Shown here one piece after another: positions 24,650 through 32,757 of a stretch of 64,000 nucleotides of DNA. A program made the position numbers and the translations under genes. Each line of letters opens with the position of its first letter. Position 1 is the first letter of the stretch. Source of the stretch: Microtetraspora glauca (GTDB taxonomy: Bacteria; Actinomycetota; Actinomycetes; Streptosporangiales; Streptosporangiaceae); contig BBYL01000039.1 in assembly GCA_001570385.1 (NCBI GenBank), positions 1 to 64,000 on the forward strand, in the 5' to 3' direction. A model generated the notes under the pieces. That model was not told the DNA's origin. It saw nothing but the letters and a program-made list of their open reading frames with translations, and ran no database searches.

Positions 24650-26308
24650 TCATCGTGAACCGTCCGGTTTGTTCAGGGTCTTCAACGCGTGGGTGAGCCG
24701 GCGGCCGGGGTAGTCCCGCAGCTCGGGGTAGCCGAGCCGGTGGTAGACATCCCAGTAGCTGGCGGCCCGCTGTTCCGTGATGGCCAGCAGATCGGGATTG
24801 TCGGCGATGAACCGCTGCCAGGACAGGTAGAGCGGTGACGTCGGCCGGGCGAGGTCGGCGAGGGCTGCTTCGATGTCCGTGACGATCTCGACGATGTACT
24901 CGCCGATCAGGCGGATCACGTAAGGCAGAGCCCATGGCTCCGGCGAACCGGCGATCACGGCCAGGTGCCTTTGCCTGACGTGTCCGTCGTGGTGTCGTGT
25001 GTACAGGCAATGGACGATTGCCTGCTGAAGCGGTGAGAGCCTGCGGATCGTCGCATCGGACGGCTCGGGGTTGTAGATCCGCTCCGGTACGGAGACCATG
25101 TCGTCGCCCACAACGGCCCGGAACGACAGCCATGGCTTGTGCGCGGCGCGAGGCATGATCGCGCGGGCGGTGGTGACGTCGGCGGCCAGCTCTATCGGGA
25201 ACGCGCAGGTCAGCGAGTCGTTCAATCCCGAAGCGGCCGGTTCTCGCGGAAAGTCGTCGACGCGCCACCGGTAACGGGCATCGGGCGGGTTCTTCTCGTC
25301 GCCGCTGTCCCCGGCTTGTTTCACCAGGGTGAAGCCGTGCCTTTCGTAGAAGCGGACCGCCCCGGTGTTCCGCGGGGACACGCGCAGGTTGAGCATCGGC
25401 CGGACCTTCTGCATATGAGCCAGCAGTGCGAACCCGACGCCCTGATTCTGTGCGTTCGGTGCGACACAGAGATGCCGGAGCCAGTGATTATCCAGCGTGG
25501 CGAACCCGATCACCTCGCCGTGCAGCTCGGCGACCCACACCTCCTCGCGCGTGAAGACATGGTCAGTGATCCATGCCCTGGTCTCCTCGTCGGTGTGCGG
25601 TCGCGGCACGTAGGTCGTCTGGCCGCGTGCGGAGAGGAAGACGTCGGCGATGCGCTCGGCGTCGCCCGCCCACCCCCGCCGTAGAAACGGAAGGGTGTCG
25701 TGGGCGATGAGCTCCGCCATTTTGCGGAGCCGGAGGAAATCCGACCACCCCGCCCCGAATCTCAACCGCAGCGCGCGCAGTTCGGCGAGCAGGCCGGGGA
25801 GGAGCATCCGATGATCGGGATGGAGCCGTCCACCGCGTTCCACGTAGGTCCAGATGATGCCCGCCACGGCCGAATCCAGGTCCACCAGATCGGGCTTGAG
25901 CGCGGGCGGAACGTCGGGAAAGGGCGTTGAGGTGTGCTCGTCCCACAGCCGTTCGACCGTCTGGCGCATCGCTGCGTCGGCGTCCGGGCCGTGCCATCGC
26001 CAGCCGTACCGGTAGCGCTGCTCAACGACCGAGATCGCTCGCCCCGTGTGCTTCTCGACGGCACGCCGCCGGGCGAAGTCGGTCAGTTCCGCCTGCCGTG
26101 CCGCACGGCTGGCTTCCAGGACGTCGAGTGCGCGCAGCAGCGCGGCCTCGTCTGTGCGGATGTCGCCTGCCCGGCCGGTGATGAAGTCCCAGGTCGCATG
26201 GAATCCAAGTGGCTGGTAGTGCTCGACCGCGCACCGCAGCGACGTGTATCGCAGCGCGTATGGGAGGTCTCTGTCCCGGACACGGCGCGCGTAGGTGCCG
26301 AAACTCAT
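24650..26308 (-). CDS. GNAT acetyltransferase embedded in a 552-residue protein
   Basis: Residues 1-200 are helical with no family I know (YALRYTSLRCAVEHYQPLGF, LKPDLVDLDSAVAGIIWTYV). Residues 205-350 are a GNAT domain: VWVAELHGEVIGFATLDNHW, acetyl-CoA loop HLCVAPNAQNQGVGFALLAH, and LRVSPRNTGAVRFYERHGFT. Residues 350-552 are again unknown and helical (LSPLQQAIVHCLYTRHHDGH). Typical GNATs are 150-180 residues, so the flanks are separate domains. No signal peptide. It is co-directional with the nuclease-like gene and probably works with it. The ATG at 26308 starts the sense region. Confidence 0.7.
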   Translation of the reverse strand: MSFGTYARRVRDRDLPYALRYTSLRCAVEHYQPLGFHATWDFITGRAGDIRTDEAALLRALDVLEASRAARQAELTDFARRRAVEKHTGRAISVVEQRYRYGWRWHGPDADAAMRQTVERLWDEHTSTPFPDVPPALKPDLVDLDSAVAGIIWTYVERGGRLHPDHRMLLPGLLAELRALRLRFGAGWSDFLRLRKMAELIAHDTLPFLRRGWAGDAERIADVFLSARGQTTYVPRPHTDEETRAWITDHVFTREEVWVAELHGEVIGFATLDNHWLRHLCVAPNAQNQGVGFALLAHMQKVRPMLNLRVSPRNTGAVRFYERHGFTLVKQAGDSGDEKNPPDARYRWRVDDFPREPAASGLNDSLTCAFPIELAADVTTARAIMPRAAHKPWLSFRAVVGDDMVSVPERIYNPEPSDATIRRLSPLQQAIVHCLYTRHHDGHVRQRHLAVIAGSPEPWALPYVIRLIGEYIVEIVTDIEAALADLARPTSPLYLSWQRFIADNPDLLAITEQRAASYWDVYHRLGYPELRDYPGRRLTHALKTLNKPDGSR

Positions 26309-26596
26309 CCGAACTCGACCGGCCGTCCCGAGCGGGGGCCCACCCGCTCGGCAGCGATCGCTTCGTCTGGCGTACGGGGAGGCTTCATGGGGTCATATGG
26401 TGCTACCCGCTCATATCGCCCGTCTATTCGATATCACCCGCCAGCCCGTCGGCGACATCTCGGATCACTGAAGCGGGCCCGCTCAAGGGGTTCTGTTCGC
26501 GGCGGCGGCGCGGGTGGTGAGGTAGTCGCGTTCGGGGATGCTGGTCGTCCGTCCGGCCGCCGTGCCCGCATGCGCGGCCGAGCCAAAATCGATGCG

Positions 26597-26803
26597 CCGG
26601 AGCACCAAGATCTCGACGTCCTTGTCATGGTCGCTCCTGGGCAGCAGGAGCAGGAGCGAGACGATGTTCGTCACCGTGAGGTAGGCCAGGCGCAGCAACA
26701 CGACCGATCATCATGCCGTTCGCTGGCGCAGCGCTCGAGACACACGCGGATGCCCGAGATCGCCCATCATTCCTATGACCTGCACGGATGAATATTCGGC
26801 ACC
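26597..26803 (-). pseudogene. integrase-core transposase N-terminus and IS end; IS copy 2
   Basis: The leftward frame from 26701, MLLRLAYLTVTNIVSLLLLL then PRSDHDKDVEILVLRR, is nearly identical to the start of IS copy 1. Similarity stops at about 26597, replaced by unrelated Arg/Pro-rich sequence. The adjoining 26702-26803 matches the non-coding end of copy 1 (23208 onward). It is a truncated second copy in the same orientation, on the far side of the nuclease/GNAT pair. Confidence 0.8.
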
Positions 26804-27009
26804 TGCAGCCTTGGGTAAAAGAGGTGAGGTCGCAGATTCAGTGCTGGTCCGGGCAATCGGCCCGGGGGCCAGACGGCCTCCAGATCACGGCAGGTCACCG
26901 AGATGGTGCCGGGGCGGAACGCGATCTCATGTGTGCAACCGCCGGGATGTGGCAGGACCTCGTCCAGGATCACGACACTGCACCCCGGCGACCCCTGAGC
27001 AATGTCCAA
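26773..27009 (-). pseudogene. possible gene fragment
   Basis: The leftward frame encodes SVVILDEVLPHPGGCTHEIA then FRPGTISVTCRDLEAVWPPG, which has protein-like composition and no internal stop. Its C-terminal part runs into the IS end, and no ribosome site is evident. I cannot name a family. It may be the end of a gene cut by IS copy 2, or chance. Confidence 0.3.
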
Positions 27010-27116
27010 TTGAACACGTGTGACCGCGGAGGCCCCTTGATATCGATGGAGCTAATTCGGCAGAATTGGCCAGTGCCTGCATGATGATACTGAGAATGGA
27101 CCGATTGGGAGGGGGC

Positions 27117-28151
27117 ATGGTCGCAGTGGAATGGCGGATCCGGGGTGTGCTCGTGGCACTCATGGCCATTGTCGCCCTAGCCGGTTGCTCTACAACTGCA
27201 ACACCCCCGAAAGTCCCACGATCACAGCCGTCATGGCATTCTCTGGGAGGCGATAATTCACGCGTCGCGGCCGACGATCTTTGCCCAAGGGGTAAGGGGC
27301 CGAGGGGGTTGGACTGCCGGTCAAAATCTTCGGGATATGGAGCCTGCGTAAAGCGTCATTTGGTGAAAAACTCGGCCATTTTATGCCAGCAAGCATTGAT
27401 CGTCCGAATTGAATGCCGTTTCGGAGAACGAGCCACCTTTCACAGCGGACAGGACTGCGCCTCGTCGTTCGAATCCTATTTGTCGTGCCGGACGGGAAGT
27501 TCCAGCCGGTCTGACGATGTGTGCGCTGAGGGCGAAAGAGAGTTCTTGCGCTGTCCAGGCTACTTTGATCCAGCCAGTAACTTCGACTGCGTGAAGGCGC
27601 GAAACTCCTACTACAAGTGCCGCGACGATGCGCGAGGCGAGGACATATTCTGCTCAACGTATATCGAGGTTCTCGGTTTGTGTCACACACTGAGGGTCGG
27701 CTGCTCCGACCTTCTTGATAAATACCTTGTGTGCACAAGCGGGGGCCTCTCCCCAAACGAGTGTGCGTTCGGGCTCAACAAGAGAATAAATTGTTTGCGA
27801 GATCTTGGAGACGGTATCTTCCGGCAAGCCTCGACATGTGACTCTATCTGGCGTGACTTCATTAGAGACTGCGGTAAGAGTGGGCTTGACATGAACGGCC
27901 CCACGCCGTGTACGGGTGGTACCGGATGGAGTAGGGCGAGCTACTCGATCTGCGAGAAACAGGGGGAACCCGCCGAAACGGTTGGCGTGGCCTACGTGTA
28001 TCCGTTGTATCTAGGCGATGCCCGAATGCATGTGTGCTGGGCACCTAGGGGTGAGCAGCGCCCTATGGCCGAGATGGCCATGCAGGCGTCCGGCGAACAT
28101 GGTGTTCGCGCCATATACCGCCACGGCGAAACTACCTATGAACCCATGTGA
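27117..28151 (+). CDS. lipoprotein with eight CX9C motifs (CHCH-like), low G+C
   Basis: 344 residues from the ATG at 27117 (GGGAGGGG ribosome site). The signal peptide RIRGVLVALMAIVALAGC ends in a lipobox, with Cys24 as lipid anchor. The mature part has about 22 Cys. CX9C pairs lie at 67/77, 90/100, 114/124, 136/146, 158/168, 179/189, 196/206 and 216/226, mostly as C-x6-[YF]-x2-C (CASSFESYLSC, CAEGEREFLRC, CVKARNSYYKC, CSDLLDKYLVC). Linkers are 9-14 residues, one of 6. Paired CX9C is the helix-hairpin signature of eukaryotic CHCH proteins; a tandem bacterial array is unfamiliar to me. G+C is near 50%, well below neighbours. It is probably an extracellular disulfide-locked helical scaffold; its function is unknown. 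Confidence 0.8.
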   Translation: MVAVEWRIRGVLVALMAIVALAGCSTTATPPKVPRSQPSWHSLGGDNSRVAADDLCPRGKGPRGLDCRSKSSGYGACVKRHLVKNSAILCQQALIVRIECRFGERATFHSGQDCASSFESYLSCRTGSSSRSDDVCAEGEREFLRCPGYFDPASNFDCVKARNSYYKCRDDARGEDIFCSTYIEVLGLCHTLRVGCSDLLDKYLVCTSGGLSPNECAFGLNKRINCLRDLGDGIFRQASTCDSIWRDFIRDCGKSGLDMNGPTPCTGGTGWSRASYSICEKQGEPAETVGVAYVYPLYLGDARMHVCWAPRGEQRPMAEMAMQASGEHGVRAIYRHGETTYEPM

Positions 28152-28294
28152 TCACCATCACGCCACCTTTGGTGACATGTGGGTCATCTATTTCAAGGTC
28201 GAAAGGCCAGGAGCTGATCACCATCTACAGCATCGTGTGGGCAGGGTGACGGCAACGCTGACGGCGAACGTCGGCCATCGCACTTCATGCCGGA

Positions 28295-28465
28295 TCAGCC
28301 GATCGGATAGGCGTCTTCCAACTCGTGACGGTCGGCGGGAAGCAGCACGTTCACCACGACAAAGGGGTGCCCGGAAGCGTCCCGCACGGCCGCGTACACG
28401 TCCAGGACCGGCGTGTTCTTCGGCATGCCGAGCCTGTGGGTGCCGGAAACTCGGCCAGTGCGGTT
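28295..28465 (-). pseudogene. GntR-family regulator, C-terminal UTRA fragment
   Basis: The leftward frame GMPKNTPVLDVYAAVRDASG then HPFVVVNVLLPADRHELEDA YPIG resembles the last strand-helix units of the UTRA ligand-binding domain. The DNA-binding part is missing and the frame meets the transposase region at about 28465. It is a leftover of a regulator cut by the IS at 28513. Confidence 0.55.
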
Positions 28466-28512
28466 GACCTGTGGTTTGGCACTCGGGCGTGCGCTCGGCA
28501 TGATCGACGTTC

Positions 28513-29390
28513 ATGGCGTTGCGGCTGCTGTATCTGATCTTCCTCCGGCTCGCGGGTTGGCTAACGCTCTTGGCCCGCTCGGAGACGTCGAAGAACGTCG
28601 AGATCCTGGTGCTGCGCCATCAGCTCGCGGTGCTGCGTCGCCAGGTCGCCCGACCGCGACCGTCGTGGGCGGACCGGGCGGACCGGGCGGTGATCAGCGC
28701 GCTGGCGCGACTACTGCCTACAGCCGGTCGCCTGCGGCTGTTCGTGACGCCGGGCACGTTGCTGCGCTGGCATACCGATCTGGTGCGGCGCCGCATGGGG
28801 CCGACCTGGAGCGAGTTCCTGCCCGCACAAGCCGCCGGCATTCTGGCGTGCGACTTCTTCCACTGCGACACTGTGCTGCTCAAACGCTTGTACTGCCTGG
28901 TCGTCATGGAGATGTCCACCCGGCGAGTGCACCTGCTCGGCGTCACCGATCATCCTACCGGGCAGTGGGCCGCTCAGCAGGCCAGGAACCTGATGATGGA
29001 ACTCGGGGATCGGGCCGAGGGCTTCCGGTTCCTCATTCGCGACCGGACGCGAAGTTCACCGCGGCTTTCGACGAGGTTTTCACCGGAACGGGCATTCGGG
29101 TCTTGAAGACACCGCCTCGGGCTCCGCGGGCGAATGCCTACGTCGAGCGGTGGATCGGCGGCCTACGCCGGGAGGTCCTCGACCGGATGCTGATCGTTAA
29201 CGCTCGCCAGCTGCGGTCGGTACTGGCCGTGTACGAAGCGCATTTCAACGAGCACCGTCCGCACCGATCCCTGGACCAGGCTGCTCCGCTACGAGCCCTG
29301 CCCGACCCGGCCGAAGCCGATACCAAGGTCATCCGCCGCGATCGCCTCGGCGGGCTGATCCACGTGCGTAGGGTGGCCGAGTTTCTGGCA
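28513..29390 (+). pseudogene. integrase-core transposase with internal deletion and frameshift
   Basis: ATG 28513: MALRLLYLIFLRLAGWLTLL, NVEILVLRHQLAVLRRQVAR, then HTDLVRRRMGPTWSEFLPAQ, where about 65-70 residues normally present (the GYRRIHGEL region) are missing. Next come AGILACDFFHCDTVLLKRLY and FRFLIRDR. One lost G near 29045 shifts the frame to DAKFTAAFDEVFTGTGIRVL and RDRLGGLIHVRRVA. It is a dead element of the same broad family as 22115-23207 but a different subgroup. Confidence 0.82.
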
Positions 29391-29463
29391 CCCACAAGAC
29401 TAGATCGGTTTCAGGGAGCCGTCGGGGGCCTCTCAGGGAGATCCCCGATGGTCGTCCCTGGCG

Positions 29464-30666
29464 GTGGCGCGCATCCTGACCCGTGTGATCCGTTGCCGTG
29501 TTTTCGCCGCCTGCCTGGTTCTGGTCGCCGGGTGCTCGACCGCCACGAACACGAGCACTCCGGCCGCGACTTCCGCCCGGCCCCCGCTTTCCTCCCGGCC
29601 CACGCTGCCAAAACCGACCGGGCCCCACGCCATCGGCACCATCTCGTTGCACCTGGTCGACCCCGCCCGCAAGGACCCGTCGGTGGACGGGCATCCAGCA
29701 CGGGAACTCATGATCAGCATGTGGTATCCGACCGGCTCGGCCCAGGGCCATCCGCTGGCTCCCTGGCTACCCGCCAAAGCCGCCGACCACCTGGCCCGCG
29801 CCCAGGGCCTGCCGTACTCGGGTGACTCCCTGGTGCCGCTCACGCACGCCCACGAGGGGGCGCAGGTCGATCGGCGGCTGGGCCGGCTGCCGGTGGTGAT
29901 GTACTCCCCCGGTTCGACGTCCGACCGCAACGAGAGCACGGTCCTGTTCGAGGAGCTGGCTTCGTACGGCTACGCGGTGGTCTCGATCGACCACACCCAC
30001 GACGCCTCCGAAGTGGAATTCCCCGACGGCCGCGTGGAGGTCCACAACGATTTTTGGAGCGATTCGGGCAACCTCGAGCAGGTGATCGCGACGCGAAGCG
30101 CAGACGCCAGGTTCGTCTTGGACCAGCTGGCCGCGCTCGATGCCGGGAACAATCCCGACGCCGACGGCCGCACGCTGCCCGACGGGCTGGCCGGGGCGCT
30201 CGACCTGGATCGGATCGGGATGTTCGGCGGATCGATGGGGGGCGCCACCACAACGGCCACCGCGCTGGCCGATCCGCGGATCAAGGCCATGCTGAGCCTG
30301 GACGGCCCGACGTTCGGGACGGTCACCAGCGGGCTGGACCGGCCCTTCCTACTCATCGGCACGGTGCACCCGCCGCAGGAGAACTTCCCAGGCGCCGGCG
30401 CGCTCTGGCCGCATCTGCGCGGCTGGCACAAACGGTTCACGCTGCAGGGCGTCACCCACAACGGCCTGTCGGTGGACGGCGCGATCCTCACCAGCCAGAT
30501 CACCCCCGACCAGGTCACGGCTCAGATCGGCACGCTCGCCCCAGAGCGCATCGCAGCCATCCTGCGCGCCTACACGCTGGCCTTCTTCGACCTGCAGCTA
30601 CGACACCAGGCCACCAACCTGTTCGACGAAGTACCCAAAGAGTATCCGGAGATGGTCGCCAGCTGA
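29464..30666 (+). CDS. exported alpha/beta hydrolase lipoprotein, PAF-acetylhydrolase-like
   Basis: 400 residues from a GTG at 29464. The signal sequence VIRCRVFAACLVLVAGC ends in a lipobox (Cys near 24). The catalytic domain has RELMISMWYPTGS, PVVMYSPGSTSDRNESTVLF and the elbow IGMFGGSMGGATTTATALAD with Ser nucleophile, followed by MLSLDGPTFGTV. These match the PAF-acetylhydrolase isoform II branch, which cleaves short acyl esters of lipids or polyesters. It acts at the outer membrane-facing surface of the cell. It begins right after an IS remnant; its promoter may have been altered by that insertion. Confidence 0.85.
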   Translation: MARILTRVIRCRVFAACLVLVAGCSTATNTSTPAATSARPPLSSRPTLPKPTGPHAIGTISLHLVDPARKDPSVDGHPARELMISMWYPTGSAQGHPLAPWLPAKAADHLARAQGLPYSGDSLVPLTHAHEGAQVDRRLGRLPVVMYSPGSTSDRNESTVLFEELASYGYAVVSIDHTHDASEVEFPDGRVEVHNDFWSDSGNLEQVIATRSADARFVLDQLAALDAGNNPDADGRTLPDGLAGALDLDRIGMFGGSMGGATTTATALADPRIKAMLSLDGPTFGTVTSGLDRPFLLIGTVHPPQENFPGAGALWPHLRGWHKRFTLQGVTHNGLSVDGAILTSQITPDQVTAQIGTLAPERIAAILRAYTLAFFDLQLRHQATNLFDEVPKEYPEMVAS

Positions 30667-30865
30667 CCAACTCGCGGTCGTTCTGGCAGACGGTGCCCTG
30701 GGATGATTCTGCGAACGAGTTCTGGTGCCGGTGTTCGCGTGAGTTGGCCCGCTGCTCCCGAAGCTGTCCCCAGCCCCAAAGTCGGGGGCGAGGAACAGCG
30801 GAACGGAAACCGGCGCTAAGCCCTCTGGGGGGCCAGGAGAGCGCTCGCAGAGGGAGGACAGTGCC

Positions 30866-31045
30866 GTGATAGGACGCTTGCGGACGGTTCTCGCGGGGCT
30901 ACGTCATGATCTCGCCGGACTGAAGAAGCGCAAGGGCGGGCGGCCCACAGAGGGGTATAGCCCAGCCTTTGATCCGTCTCTACCTCGGGGGCATGCTTCC
31001 TACGGCCCCGGATCAGACGGCAAGGACCACCACCGCCACAGATAA
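30866..31045 (+). CDS. possible small basic protein
   Basis: 59 residues. GTG 30866 is preceded by AGGGAGGA at 30851-30858 with 7-bp spacing. MIGRLRTVLAGLRHDLAGLK then KRKGGRPTEGYSPAF is a short amphipathic helix plus a basic tail. It is too short for homology by eye. The ribosome site is the main support; it may be translated or a remnant in decayed DNA. Confidence 0.4.
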   Translation: MIGRLRTVLAGLRHDLAGLKKRKGGRPTEGYSPAFDPSLPRGHASYGPGSDGKDHHRHR

Positions 31046-31104
31046 CAGGGTGGCTTCACGGGCTGCTCGGCGGATATCCCCGCAGGCCGTGATCAGCGAC
31101 GCTG

Positions 31105-31125
31105 CAGATAATGGCGCGTTATCTG
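31105..31125. repeat. 7-bp hairpin
   Basis: CAGATAA-TGGCGCG-TTATCTG; a further CAGATAAC lies at 31039. It lies between the small ORF and an IS remnant and could be a terminator or element end. Confidence 0.35.
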
Positions 31126-31195
31126 TAGGAAGGCTTTCCGGACCACCCGCCGTCTGGATCTCGTCGGCCTGTGGGTGCCAAGAACTCGGCCACCT

Positions 31196-31455
31196 TATGC
31201 GACCTGCGCGTATTCGTGGATCAGCCCGCCGAGGCGGTCACGTCGGATGACCTTGATATCGTCCTCGACCGGGTCGGGAAGGGCTCGTAGCGGAGCGGCC
31301 TGGCCCAGGGAGCGATGTGGGCGATGCTCGTTGAGGTGGGCCTCGTAGATGGCCAGCACGCGTCGTAAGTGGCCGGCGTTGACGATGAGGATTCGATCGA
31401 GGAGTTCTCGGCGCAGGCCGCCGATCCAGCGTTCGGCGAAAGCGTTGGCCCGCGG
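31196..31455 (-). pseudogene. integrase-core transposase, C-terminal fragment
   Basis: Leftward: AFAERWIGGLRRELLDRILI, VNAGHLRRVLAIYEAHLNEH, RPHRSLGQAAPLRALPDPVE and RRDRLGGLIHEYAQVA then TAA. This is the last 85 residues, closest to the copy at 28513. Its right edge abuts the LacI-type gene at about 31455, whose start it has removed. Confidence 0.8.
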
Positions 31456-32133
31456 CGGGTCACCAGTGCCGACGTGGCTCGAGCCGTCGGCGTCTCCCGC
31501 ACCACGGTGAGCTTCGTGCTCAACGACCGGCCGGGCCAGTCCATACCCGAGGAGACCAGGCGCCGCGTACAGGAGGCCGGCGCCGACGTGGTGTTACCGA
31601 CCGAGACCGACAGCCTCGCCGACTACCAGCGCGAGGTCGGCCGCCTCCAGGCCGAGCACCTGATCGCCGGGGGCCACCGGCGCATCGGCTACGCCACCCC
31701 TGGCCTCGCGCTCGCCGAGCCGATCGCGAACGAGCGCCTGCGCGGCGTGCGGCAGGCCTGCGCGGCCGCCGGTCTGGTGCCGCCGGTAGTGCTGACCGTG
31801 GACCTGGAGGCCGACAGCGCGGCGCGGGCCGTGGCCGGCTGGCGGCAGGAGGGCGTGAGCGCGGTGTGCGCCTACAGCGACGAGGTCGCCGTCGCCGTCC
31901 TGGCGGGTCTGCGCGAGCAGGGCCTTGCCGCTCCGGGCGACCTGGCGGTCGTGGGGGTGGAGGACATGCCGACCGCACGGCTGGCCGGGCCGCCGCTGAC
32001 CACCGTCGCCTTCGACAGCCACGCGCTGGGCCGGGAACTGGCCGATGCGGTGCTGGCGGCCCTGGAAGGCAGGGGGTACGGCTTGGCCGCCGACACCCGG
32101 CACTTCCGACTGATCCCGCGCTCGTCCACCTGA
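31456..32133 (+). pseudogene. LacI-family regulator, start lost and centre deleted
   Basis: RRVTSADVARAVGVSRTTVS then FVLNDRPGQSIPEETRRRVQ is the LacI helix-turn-helix. It is followed directly by DSLADYQREVGRLQAEHLIA and GGHRRIGYATPGLALAEPIA, the middle of the sugar-binding domain, so the hinge and first part (60-100 residues) are missing. The C-terminal half is complete (VVGVEDMPTARLAGPPLTTV, FDSHALGRELADAVLAALEG). The native start is replaced by IS sequence. It ends one base before the convergent TetR stop. Confidence 0.7.
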
Positions 32134-32748
32134 TCAGCCCTCGATCAGCAGATCGCGGCAGAGCATCCGGGTGAAGGCGTCCATCGCGGCCGGCATGTCG
32201 AAGGACTCATCCAGCAGCCACTGCTCCTCCAGCCCGGTGATCGCGGCGATGATGAGCGACGCCGTCGCGACGGGGTCGACGTCGGCGCGGACGCGACCGG
32301 CGGCGATGTCCTGCGCGATCACCGTGGCCAGGTCCGTGCGGTAGGTGCGGACGCGCCGCCTGGCCCACTCCCGCGCCAGCTCGGGAACCTCGTCGGAGCC
32401 GGACGTGCCGAGGTGCCCCAGTCGGGTGAGCCCGCGGTTGCCGCGGGCCTGGGCGAGCATGTCGTGCACGATCTCCAGGGCGCACACCAGGTTGGACCCC
32501 TCGGCCGCGCGGTCGCTGCCGGCGGCCAGCAGGACCTGCCGGTCGCGCTCGGCCAGCACCTCGGCCAGCAGCGCCTCCTTGCTGGGGAAGTGGTGCAGCA
32601 GGCCCGGTTGGGTGATCCCGGCCGCCTCGGCGACGGCCGCGATCGAGGTGCCCCGGTAGCCGCGGGCCGCGAAGAGGTCGAGAGCGACGTTCAGGATCTT
32701 GGCGCGCCGGGCCGCCCCGGCGCGCTCGGCGCCACGTGTCCTGGCCAT
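32134..32748 (-). CDS. TetR-family regulator of the SDR/MFS cassette
   Basis: 204 residues. The helix-turn-helix is ARRAKILNVALDLFAARGYR, GTSIAAVAEAAGITQPGLLH then HFPSKEALLAEVL. The C-terminal domain resembles the large TetR subgroup near AcrR/BetI. It is the third gene of a leftward unit (SDR, MFS, TetR), 9 bp after the MFS stop. A near-palindrome at 34830-34845, upstream of the SDR gene and the divergent hydrolase, is its probable operator. Confidence 0.9.
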   Translation of the reverse strand: MARTRGAERAGAARRAKILNVALDLFAARGYRGTSIAAVAEAAGITQPGLLHHFPSKEALLAEVLAERDRQVLLAAGSDRAAEGSNLVCALEIVHDMLAQARGNRGLTRLGHLGTSGSDEVPELAREWARRRVRTYRTDLATVIAQDIAAGRVRADVDPVATASLIIAAITGLEEQWLLDESFDMPAAMDAFTRMLCRDLLIEG

Positions 32749-32757
32749 CCGCCGACC

